Assembly (NCBI RefSeq): GCF_900090315.1
Contig: NZ_FMHZ01000002.1
Location: 4,000,501 to 4,064,500, forward strand
DNA length: 64,000 nt
Reading direction: 5' to 3'
From: Micromonospora citrea
GTDB lineage: Bacteria; Actinomycetota; Actinomycetes; Mycobacteriales; Micromonosporaceae
Numbering within the stretch: the first letter of the stretch is position 1; every line of letters starts with the position of its first letter. The notes below the pieces were generated by a model. The model did not search any database and was not told the origin of the DNA. It worked only from the letters and a program-made list of their open reading frames with translations. Position numbers and translations under genes: made by a program. Shown here piece after piece: positions 38,738-47,714 of this stretch.

Positions 38738-40411
38738 ATGACGGAGACCCCGCACCCCCTGTACGCCAGGCACGCCGACACCCTCACCCGGGCGCTGACC
38801 GCCATCACGGAGCGCGGGTACTGGTCCGCCTACCCCGAGTCGCCCAGCCCTCGGGTCTACGGCGAGACCGCCGCCGCCGACGGCAAGGCCGCCTTCGAGG
38901 CCCACCTCGGCGGTGACTTCCCCCTCGACCAGCCGGGCTCCGGCGACCGGGTCGCCACCGAGTCCAGCCCGTTCGGCGTCGAGCTGGACGTCCGCTACCC
39001 GCACGCCGGCGCCGACGAACTGGTCGCCGCCGCGACCGCCGCCCTGCCCGGCTGGCGCGACGCCGGCCCGCAGGCCCGGGCGGGCGTCTGCCTGGAGATC
39101 CTGGACCGGCTGCACAAGCACATCTTCGAGCTGGCCAACGCGGTGCAGTTCACCAGCGGCCAGGCGTTCGTGATGGCCTTCCAGGCCGGTGGCGCGCACG
39201 CGCTGGACCGCGCGTTGGAGGCGATCGCCTACGCGTACGCGGAGATGACCCGGCACCCGGGGACGGCGGGCTGGGAGAAGGCGGCGGGCAAGGGCGACCC
39301 GCTGCGGATGACCAAGACCTTCCACGTGGTGCCCCGCGGGGTCGCGCTGGTGATCGGCTGCAACACGTTCCCGACCTGGAACTCGTACCCGGGCCTGTTC
39401 GCCTCGCTGGTCACCGGCAACCCGGTGGTGGTCAAGCCGCACCCGCGTGCCGTGCTGCCGCTGGCGATCACCGTGAAGTACGCCCGGGAGGTGCTCGCCG
39501 AGGCCGGCTTCGACCCGAACCTGGTGCTGCTCGCCCCCGAGGCCCCCGGCGAGAAGCTCGCCTCCACGCTGGCCCTGCACCCGGCCGTGAAGATCGTCGA
39601 CTTCACCGGCTCCACCGAGTACGGCGACTGGCTGGAGGCCAACGCCCGGCAGGCGGCGGTCTACACCGAGAAGGCCGGCCTGAACACGGTGGTGATCGAC
39701 TCCACCGACGACTTCGCCGGCATGTGCCGCAACCTCGGCTTCACACTGACCCTCTACAGCGGCCAGATGTGCACCACCTCGCAGAACATCCTGATCCCCC
39801 GCGACGGCATCGCCACCGACCAGGGGCACAAGAGCTTCGACGAGGTGGCCGGCGGGATCGCCGCCGCCGTCGGCAAGCTCACCGCCGACCCGGCGCGCGG
39901 GGTGGAGCTCACCGGCGCCATCGTCAACGACGGGGTGCTGGAGCGCCTCGACGAGGTCACCAAGGTCGGCGAGGCGGTGCTGGAGTCGCGTACGGTCGAG
40001 CACCCGGCCTTCCCCGGCGCGGTGGTCCGCACGCCGACGCTGGTGAAGCTGGCGGCCGACGACACGGCGACCTACTCGAAGGAGTGGTTCGGGCCGATCT
40101 CGTTCGCCATCGCCACCGACTCCACGGCCCACAGCCTGGAGATCCTGCGGTCCACGGTCGGCGAGAAGGGCGCGCTCACGGCGGCGGTCTACTCCACCGA
40201 CGAGGCCGTCCTCGACGCGGCCGAGGGGGCGGCGATCGAGGTCGGGGTGCACCTGTCCTGCAACCTGACCGGCGGGGTCTTCGTCAACCAGTCGGCGGCC
40301 TTCTCGGACTTCCACGGCAGCGGCGCCAACGCGGCGGCCAACGCTGCGCTCACCGACGGCGCCTACGTGGCCAACCGGTTCCGCGTCGTGCAGTCCCGTC
40401 GGCACGCCTGA
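38738..40411 (+). CDS. paaN: PaaN-type phenylacetate degradation aldehyde dehydrogenase family protein
   Basis: A 557-residue ALDH-superfamily protein of the PaaN type. The N-terminus YARHADTLTRALTAITERGY followed by WSAYPESPSP is the PaaN hallmark. The NAD-binding region is VIGCNTFPTWNSYPGLFASL, the GST-like loop is DFTGSTEYGDWLEA, and the catalytic Cys is in LYSGQMCTTSQN. PaaN proteins are linked to phenylacetate ring-cleavage product metabolism. No paaABCDE genes are near. The ATG at 38738 sits 7 nt after CATGAT (38725-38730), which favours it over the ATG at 38726. Confidence 0.88.
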   Translation: MTETPHPLYARHADTLTRALTAITERGYWSAYPESPSPRVYGETAAADGKAAFEAHLGGDFPLDQPGSGDRVATESSPFGVELDVRYPHAGADELVAAATAALPGWRDAGPQARAGVCLEILDRLHKHIFELANAVQFTSGQAFVMAFQAGGAHALDRALEAIAYAYAEMTRHPGTAGWEKAAGKGDPLRMTKTFHVVPRGVALVIGCNTFPTWNSYPGLFASLVTGNPVVVKPHPRAVLPLAITVKYAREVLAEAGFDPNLVLLAPEAPGEKLASTLALHPAVKIVDFTGSTEYGDWLEANARQAAVYTEKAGLNTVVIDSTDDFAGMCRNLGFTLTLYSGQMCTTSQNILIPRDGIATDQGHKSFDEVAGGIAAAVGKLTADPARGVELTGAIVNDGVLERLDEVTKVGEAVLESRTVEHPAFPGAVVRTPTLVKLAADDTATYSKEWFGPISFAIATDSTAHSLEILRSTVGEKGALTAAVYSTDEAVLDAAEGAAIEVGVHLSCNLTGGVFVNQSAAFSDFHGSGANAAANAALTDGAYVANRFRVVQSRRHA

Positions 40412-40583
40412 GTCTCTCCGGTCGGGTTTCCGGGCGGCCCGTCCCGCTCCGGGTTGTCCGGCTCGCCCTCACCCGGGGCGCGCCGCCCCGGAAACCCTCC
40501 GTGTCATCCGACGCTCCGACTCCGGCCCCGGGTGTGTGTCGATCCGGGGGCGCCGCCCCGGGTGGCGTTCGCGGCGAGCCGGG

Positions 40584-41144
40584 TCAGGCGGGGCGGCGCA
40601 TCTGGAGTTCGGTGAGCGCCGGGACGGTGGGGTGCGGGACGCGCACCCCGGTGTCGACGAAGCCCAGCCGCTGATAGGCGCGGTAGGCCCGGTCGTTGCC
40701 GACGACCACCTCCAGCATCAGCTCGGGCCGGCCGTACGCCCGGGACCAGGCGGCCACCGCCTCGACGAGGTCGCCGAGCAGGCCGGTGCCTCGCCAGGAC
40801 GGGGTGACGTAGACGGCGTAGACGACGGTCAGCCCGGGCTCGTCGGGGGTCACCGTGCCGCCGGCGTGCCCGACCAGCCGGCCGCCCGGGTCCGCCACGA
40901 ACTGCGCCGTGCCCGCGCCGGTCGACACGTGCGCGATCCGGGCCGCGTAGTCGGCGTGCGGCCGGGCCGCCGCGTCGGCGAGGGTCTCCAGGAACGCCAG
41001 CGGCGCGTCGGCCAGCATCTCCAGCCGCAGCGCGCGCATCCGGGCCGCGTCGTCCGGCCGGATCCGCCGGACCTCCACCGGCCCGGCCCCGGCCCGCCGG
41101 AGGTCTGCCGGCCCCCGGCCCGGCGCGTCCGGCCTGCTCGTCAT
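40584..41144 (-). CDS. GNAT-family N-acetyltransferase
   Basis: A 186-residue GNAT protein. After a ~20-residue basic/Pro N-terminus come [35 protein letters not shown], and acetyl-CoA motif [21 protein letters not shown]. It continues with [20 protein letters not shown] (motif B), ending [13 protein letters not shown]. The [16 protein letters not shown] segment is typical of a widespread actinobacterial subgroup of unknown substrate. It is convergent with paaN, and the 172-bp gap between them has only GC-rich imperfect inverted repeats. Confidence 0.87.
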   Translation of the reverse strand: MTSRPDAPGRGPADLRRAGAGPVEVRRIRPDDAARMRALRLEMLADAPLAFLETLADAAARPHADYAARIAHVSTGAGTAQFVADPGGRLVGHAGGTVTPDEPGLTVVYAVYVTPSWRGTGLLGDLVEAVAAWSRAYGRPELMLEVVVGNDRAYRAYQRLGFVDTGVRVPHPTVPALTELQMRRPA

Positions 41145-41353
41145 GCCGCATGCCTACCACAACGATGGTCACCGATGTCGTCGGATCGGAATATGCCCGA
41201 TTTGTGGTCGTGCGCCGCCGTCACGCCTCGTGTAGCGTGCGATTTCGGTCACCGATTCAGCGGCCCTCGCGATCGCCGATTCGGTGGTCCTCCGGTGCCG
41301 GTCCGCCGGTACTCCGGGGTCGTGGAACGCCGCGCAGAGTGAGGAAGTGCACC

Positions 41354-41557
41354 GTGGCACAGGGCACCGTGAAGTGGTTCAACGCCGAGAAGGGCTACGG
41401 CTTCATCGCCGTCGACGGCGGTCAGGACGTGTTCGTCCACTTCTCCGCGATCGAGATGGACGGCTACAAGGCGCTGGACGACGGCCAGCGGGTGGAGTTC
41501 GAGATCGCCCAGGGCCAGAAGGGGCCCCAGGCCGAGCGCGTACGCGTCATCGCCTGA
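41354..41557 (+). CDS. Cold-shock protein (CspA family)
   Basis: A 67-residue cold-shock domain. The RNP1-like motif KGYGFI and RNP2-like VFVHF are intact, and the start [20 protein letters not shown] is canonical. It binds single-stranded RNA/DNA as an RNA chaperone. The GTG start at 41354 follows GAGGAAG. A -10 like TAGCGT at 41233-41238 would give an untranslated leader of about 110 nt, a common feature of csp genes, which are controlled by mRNA structure. Confidence 0.95.
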   Translation: MAQGTVKWFNAEKGYGFIAVDGGQDVFVHFSAIEMDGYKALDDGQRVEFEIAQGQKGPQAERVRVIA

Positions 41558-41759
41558 CCCGCCGCCTGCCACGGGCCGGCCTGCCGGGCGGGGCGGACCG
41601 TCCCGCCGCGCCAGAGGCCGTCGGCCGCGGACGGGCCGCTGCCCGACGCCGACGGCTTCCCCGGCGACGGGCGGATCGGTCCGCGCGGGGCCGGGCTGCG
41701 CCCGGGGCGCGCGGGCAGGAAAGATCGTGGACCGTTCCAGCCGTCGCTGAGGAGGGTCC

Positions 41760-43109
41760 ATGTCCGACCAGCCGCCCCAGGCCACCCCGCCCCCGGGAGC
41801 CCCCGATCCCGCCGCGGGGCAGGCCGGCGATCCGACCGCCCCGCCGCCGGTCGCGCCCACGCCGCCGTCGACCGACGGGCCGCAGTTCGCGCCCACGCCG
41901 CCATCGACAGTCGGGGATGCGCAGGTTGCGCCCACGCCGCCCTCGGCAGTCGGGGATGCGCCGGGTGCGCCCACGTCGCCGCCGTCCGACGGCTCGCCCG
42001 CCGCCGCCGCGCCGGCCGGGGACGCGTCCCCGTCGGTCGGTGCGGCGTCCCCGGCGGCCGGGATGCCGGGCTCGACGCCCACGGGGGACGCGGCGGGCGC
42101 GCAGCAGCCGCAGGGCTGGGTCCTCCCGCCCACCGGCGGATTTCCGGCTGGCGCCGGCCCCTACGGCGGGCAGCCGTGGTATCCGGGCGCGCCGGTCGTG
42201 TATCCCGGGGCTCAGTTCGCCTATCCCGGGCAGCAGCCGGGCCACGGGTGGTACCCGCCGGGCATCGACCCGGCCGACCCGCTGGTGACCCCGCCCGGGG
42301 GCGGCGTGAGCGGCTGGTTCGACCGGTGCGTCGGCGCGGTGCGCCGGGGCTGGCGGCTGCTGCTGCCCATCCTGCTGCTCACCCAGGTGCTGCCGGCGGT
42401 GGTGGTCTCGGTGGTCACGCTGGTCCTCGACCCGACCGCGAAGTGGGAGGAGTCGACGGCCGACGACCCCACCGCGCTGCCCGACACCTTCCTGGCCGAC
42501 ACGGGCCTCCTGCTCGCCGTGGTGCTCGGCAGCGCCCTCGTCTTCGGCCTGGTGCAGAGCCTCGGCTGGGCGGCCGGCACCTGGGTGGTCACCCGGCAGG
42601 CGGCCGGTGAGCCGGTGAGCCTGGGCGCCGCCCTGGCGTACGGGGCGCGCCGGGCGCTCGGCCTCTGGGGCTGGACCCTGGTGATGAGCCTGATCATCGG
42701 GCTCGGGATCTGTTTCTGCGTCATCCCCGGCATCTACTTCGCGTTCGCGCTGAGCATGGCCGGCCCGGTCTACCTCTTCGAGCGGCAGCACCCGATCGGC
42801 CGCTCGTACCGGATGTTCCACGACCGGCTGGGGATGCTGCTCGGCCGGGTGGCGCTCGTCGCGGCGGCCGTGATCGTCGGCAGCGGGGCGGCCGGCATGG
42901 TCGAGGGCGTCGGGTCGCTGCCGTTCGGCACCACCCCGCTGGAGTCGGCGGGCACGGCGGTGGGCGTGCTCGCGGTGACGCTGGTCGGCGGCGTGCTGGC
43001 CCTGCCGGCGCACCTCGCCCAACTCGTCGGGCTCGTCGTCACGTACGCGGAGCAGCGCGTCCAGGAGGGCCCGGTGGACAGCGCGCGGCTGGCCGGTGAA
43101 CTCGGCTGA
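41760..43109 (+). CDS. Proline-rich multi-pass membrane protein
   Basis: A 449-residue protein. Residues 1-~175 are Pro/Ala/Gly/Thr-rich with repeats ([24 protein letters not shown]) and a [17 protein letters not shown] stretch. From about 180 on ([19 protein letters not shown]) there are roughly six membrane segments, including [40 protein letters not shown], and [20 protein letters not shown]. The [20 protein letters not shown] and [19 protein letters not shown] segments are typical of a glycerophosphodiester-phosphodiesterase-membrane-domain-like family. ATG follows GAGGAGGG. Function unknown. Confidence 0.75.
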   Translation: MSDQPPQATPPPGAPDPAAGQAGDPTAPPPVAPTPPSTDGPQFAPTPPSTVGDAQVAPTPPSAVGDAPGAPTSPPSDGSPAAAAPAGDASPSVGAASPAAGMPGSTPTGDAAGAQQPQGWVLPPTGGFPAGAGPYGGQPWYPGAPVVYPGAQFAYPGQQPGHGWYPPGIDPADPLVTPPGGGVSGWFDRCVGAVRRGWRLLLPILLLTQVLPAVVVSVVTLVLDPTAKWEESTADDPTALPDTFLADTGLLLAVVLGSALVFGLVQSLGWAAGTWVVTRQAAGEPVSLGAALAYGARRALGLWGWTLVMSLIIGLGICFCVIPGIYFAFALSMAGPVYLFERQHPIGRSYRMFHDRLGMLLGRVALVAAAVIVGSGAAGMVEGVGSLPFGTTPLESAGTAVGVLAVTLVGGVLALPAHLAQLVGLVVTYAEQRVQEGPVDSARLAGELG

Positions 43110-43123
43110 CGGGGGCGGGCGTG

Positions 43124-43150
43124 CTTGCACTCGGCAGGGGAGAGTGCTAA
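43124..43150 (+). promoter_or_regulatory. CIRCE element 1 (HrcA operator)
   Basis: CTTGCACTC (43124-43132), N9, GAGTGCTAA (43142-43150). The right arm is a perfect CIRCE half-site and the left arm has the invariant GCACTC. It is 234 bp upstream of groEL. Confidence 0.85.
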
Positions 43151-43158
43151 ACAAGTCA

Positions 43159-43185
43159 TTGGCACTCGCATACCGTGAGTGCCAA
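43159..43185 (+). promoter_or_regulatory. CIRCE element 2 (HrcA operator)
   Basis: TTGGCACTC (43159-43167), N9, GAGTGCCAA (43177-43185) is a perfect 9-bp inverted repeat with the canonical 9-nt spacing. It lies 35 bp downstream of the first element. HrcA bound here would repress groEL except under heat stress. Confidence 0.92.
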
Positions 43186-43200
43186 TGGTCGGGGCGGTAG

Positions 43201-45006
<1,806 letters not shown>

Positions 45007-45024
45007 GTCCGGTTCCACCACGCC

Positions 45025-45060
45025 GAAAGGGGCGGGCCGCGTCAGCGGTCCGCCCCTTTC
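45025..45060 (+). terminator. Intrinsic terminator of groEL
   Basis: GAAAGGGGCGGGCCGC (45025-45040) pairs with GCGGTCCGCCCCTTTC (45045-45060), 16 bp including one G-U, around a GTCA loop, 18 bp after the groEL stop. Seen from the other strand it can also serve the convergent small gene. Confidence 0.9.
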
Positions 45061-45064
45061 CGCG

Positions 45065-45262
45065 TCAGGTCGGCAGCGGCCGTTGGTTGCGCCTCTTCTG
45101 CGCCCGGCCGTACGGCTGCGGGATCTGGACCGGCTCGTCGACCAGGGCCACCGGCTCGTCGGCGGGCTCGTCGGCGCCGGTCATCTCGGCCTCCTGCTCG
45201 GCGTCGCCGTAGTCGAGCCGGTCGAACGGCAACGGGCCGGGGCGTTCGTCGTCCGTGGTCAT
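45065..45262 (-). CDS. Small acidic hypothetical protein
   Basis: A 65-residue protein: FDRLDYGDAEQEAEMTGADE, then DEPADEPVALVDEPVQIPQP, ending in a basic RAQKRRNQRPLPT. It is preceded by an excellent Shine-Dalgarno GAGGAGG at the right distance from the ATG at 45262, which argues it is real despite its size. It is probably cytoplasmic and disordered. No family or function was recognised. Confidence 0.6.
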   Translation of the reverse strand: MTTDDERPGPLPFDRLDYGDAEQEAEMTGADEPADEPVALVDEPVQIPQPYGRAQKRRNQRPLPT

Positions 45263-45354
45263 GGCTGCCTCCTCTACCGAAACGGTAGGGGGCGTCGATC
45301 AGCGACGGGGGCGAATGGGGTTATCGACGTCCATATCCCCTTCGCCCTTCCGTG

Positions 45355-46284
45355 TCACCCTGCGAGCGTCCTGCGGTACAGGAAGAAGACCCGTTCGATC
45401 CGGGCACCGACGCTGCCCGAGTAGAACGGCACCGGCCCGACCCAGCCGATCTGCGCCGCCGTCACGCCCGCCGCCCGCTGGTCGCGCAGGCAGCGGCGCA
45501 GCAGCACGCCGCCGATCCCCGAGCCCTCCGCCGCCGGGGCGGTGCCCATCGGGCCGAACCAGCTCGGCCGCGACGACCCGTACGCGGCGAAGCCCAGCAC
45601 CTCGCCGTCGCGTTCGGCCAGGTGGCAGCCCGCCCCCTCCCGGCCCACCGAGCCGGCCAGTTCGGCGTCCCAGGCGCCGCCGAAGGTGGCGCGGGCGAAC
45701 TGCGTCAACGCCGGCAGGTCGGCCGGCTCCGCCCGCCGTACCGTCACGCCCCGCGCGGCCAGCCGCTCCTCCGCGGGGGCCGTCGCGCGCAGGGCGGGGC
45801 TTCCGTCGTACGACAGGTCGGCGGTCATGTTCCAGGCCGTCCGGTCCCGGGTGTACCCGAGCGCCGACGCCGCGCAGACGGCCGGGGTGTAGCGCACGTC
45901 GATGCCCGGCCACGCGTAGTACGGCGGATTGCCGGCCAGCAGCACCTCCACCGCGCCGAGCCCGGCGAGCCGCGCCTCGGCGACCCCCACCAGCGCGCGC
46001 CCGACGCCCTGCCGCCGCTGGTCCGGCGCCACCGCGATCAGGTCGACGTGTCCACGGGCGTCGCCGTCGCCGGCGGCGAGGGAGCCGACGAGCGTGCCGA
46101 CGAGGCGCCCCTGCCGGTACGCGCCCCACGCGACCACCGGGCGGTGGGCGGCGGCCCGCGTCCAGAGGGTGTCCACGATGGCCGGCGCCTCGGCGGCGTC
46201 CTCCGGCAGGTCCAGCGCCCGCCCGCACAGTTCCACCACGGCGGGCCGCTGGTCCGGCCCCAGCTCGACGATCTCCAGGTCCAT
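45355..46284 (-). CDS. Tandem GNAT-domain acetyltransferase
   Basis: A 309-residue protein with two GNAT repeats. Domain 1 (about 1-150) has VDLIAVAPDQRRQGVGRALV, the acetyl-CoA loop Q/RRQGVG. Domain 2 (about 170-305) has GVTVRRAEPADLPALTQFAR and GTAPAAEGSGIGGVLLRRCL, a second GxGIG-type loop, and ends IERVFFLYRRTLAG. Two-domain GNATs include mycothiol synthase and aminoglycoside/peptide acetyltransferases; the motifs do not single one out. A -10-like TAGGGT (46298-46293) lies 8 nt before the ATG. Confidence 0.85.
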   Translation of the reverse strand: MDLEIVELGPDQRPAVVELCGRALDLPEDAAEAPAIVDTLWTRAAAHRPVVAWGAYRQGRLVGTLVGSLAAGDGDARGHVDLIAVAPDQRRQGVGRALVGVAEARLAGLGAVEVLLAGNPPYYAWPGIDVRYTPAVCAASALGYTRDRTAWNMTADLSYDGSPALRATAPAEERLAARGVTVRRAEPADLPALTQFARATFGGAWDAELAGSVGREGAGCHLAERDGEVLGFAAYGSSRPSWFGPMGTAPAAEGSGIGGVLLRRCLRDQRAAGVTAAQIGWVGPVPFYSGSVGARIERVFFLYRRTLAG

Positions 46285-46389
46285 GGACGCCGACCCTAGA
46301 TCACCGGGGCGTTTCTGTTAAGAATGGGACCTGTCGGCGCGGTCCGCCACGTTGACCCGCCACGACGCGCTCACCGCCGGTCCGCCAGC

Positions 46390-47058
46390 TCACCGCCGGT
46401 CCGCCAGCTCGGCTCCGGCGTCGGCCTCGGCTCCGGCGTCGGCCTTGGGCGCGGCGTCGGCCTCGACCTCGGCGTCGGGATCGGGATCGGGATCGGGATC
46501 GGGGAGGGTGGGCGCGTTCGTCGGGTAGAGGCCCGCGACGAACCCGTAGACCTGCTCGCCGGAGCGGGGGATCTGGGCGAAGCGACGGGCCAGCGCCTGC
46601 ACCTCGGCCCAGAACGCCCGCACCTCCTCGACGGGGATGCGGGCGTGGACAAGAGTGCAGCGCAGCTCGTCGGCGGCGTGCGCCGCGGCGGACTCGGCGA
46701 CGGCCTCCGCCAGCCCGTTGACGGCGGTCGCGACCCGCTTGTCCTCGGGGCGAGTGAGCGCGCCGATGTAGTACGTGCGGGCGACCCGGCCGTAGTAGCG
46801 CTCGTCGATCGCCCGCACCCGCCGGGTCCGCACCACCCGGAGGAGGCCAGCGTCGACGAGAGCGTTCACGTGGTAGGCGACGCTGCTCTTGGGCCGGTCG
46901 ACCGCCCGCGCCAGCTCGGTCACCGTGGCGGCCCGCTCCAGCACCAGTTCCAGCAGCGTGGCGCGCAGGGGATCGGCCAGGGCGCGTAGCTGCGCGGGCT
47001 CGGTGACCACGAGCATCTCGTCGAGGTCGTAGTCGGGGATGCGCTCAATGCTCGACAT
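46390..47058 (-). CDS. ArsR/HTH_20-type winged-helix regulator with repetitive tail
   Basis: A 222-residue protein. The N-terminal winged helix is LRALADPLRATLLELVLERA, TVTELARAVDRPKSSVAYHV and LVDAGLLRVVRTRRVRAIDE (about 23-85). A helical sensor region (88-175) ends with GFVAGLYPTNA. The tail is a repeat: four 6-bp GGGATC units (46477-46500, seen on the plus strand) encode DPDPDPDP, then EADAAPKADAGAEADAGAE. It diverges from a dienelactone-hydrolase-like gene only 64 bp away, with TTCTAGAA in between, so it probably regulates that gene. Confidence 0.85.
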   Translation of the reverse strand: MSSIERIPDYDLDEMLVVTEPAQLRALADPLRATLLELVLERAATVTELARAVDRPKSSVAYHVNALVDAGLLRVVRTRRVRAIDERYYGRVARTYYIGALTRPEDKRVATAVNGLAEAVAESAAAHAADELRCTLVHARIPVEEVRAFWAEVQALARRFAQIPRSGEQVYGFVAGLYPTNAPTLPDPDPDPDPDAEVEADAAPKADAGAEADAGAELADRR

Positions 47059-47122
47059 TTTTCGACCGTTCTAGAATAATGGACCATTCGATCGTCGTCG
47101 TTCGTGGACCGGAGTGTAAGAG

Positions 47123-47713
47123 ATGGCCGAAGTTGTCCTGTTCCATCACCTGCGTGGGCTCACCGACGGGGTGCGGGAGTTCGCCGAACGGCTGCGGGAC
47201 GGCGGGCACACCGTGCACACGCCCGACCTGTTCGACGGCGCACGCCCGGCGACCCTCGAAGAGGGTCTCGCGCTGACCAAGAGCATCGGGGGCGAGGTGA
47301 TCCGCGAGCGCGCCGACCGGGCCGTGGCGGACCTGCCCGACGGCCTGGTCCACGCGGGCATCTCCTGGGGCGCCGCCACCGCCCAGCGGCTCGCCCAGAC
47401 CCGGCCCGGCGTTCGTGGCGCGCTGCTCTACGAGTCCTGCCTGCCCGTCACCGGCGAATGGGCCGTCGGCCCCTGGCCCGCCGGGGTCCCGGTGCAGGTC
47501 CACGGCATGGACGCCGACCCGTTCTTCGCCCTGGAGGGCGACCTCGACGCCGCCCGCGAGCTGGTCGGCATCGTCGGCCTCGACCTCGCCGAGCTGTTCG
47601 TCTACCCGGGTGACCGGCACCTGTTCACCGACAGCGTGCTGCCGTCGTACGACGCGGACGCGACGGCGCTGGTGGTGCGGCGGTCGCTGGAGTTCCTCGA
47701 CCGGCTGGGCTGA
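47123..47713 (+). CDS. Dienelactone hydrolase-like alpha/beta hydrolase
   Basis: A 196-residue compact alpha/beta hydrolase. It begins VVLFHHLRGLTDGVREFAER and HTVHTPDLFDG, with the nucleophile elbow HAGISWGAATAQRLA (Ser in GxSxG; classical dienelactone hydrolase has Cys). The acid is in HGMDADPFF and the His in GDRHLFTD, so the triad is complete. ATG 47123 follows GGAGTG. It is regulated, by position, by the divergent ArsR-type gene. The substrate is unknown; esters or lactones are likely. Confidence 0.87.
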   Translation: MAEVVLFHHLRGLTDGVREFAERLRDGGHTVHTPDLFDGARPATLEEGLALTKSIGGEVIRERADRAVADLPDGLVHAGISWGAATAQRLAQTRPGVRGALLYESCLPVTGEWAVGPWPAGVPVQVHGMDADPFFALEGDLDAARELVGIVGLDLAELFVYPGDRHLFTDSVLPSYDADATALVVRRSLEFLDRLG

Positions 47714-47714
47714 C

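Noticed and set aside
40490..40585. Terminator between paaN and the convergent GNAT gene
   Set aside because: GC-rich inverted segments (GGCGCCGCCCCGG and similar) are present but imperfect and could not be resolved into one clear hairpin.
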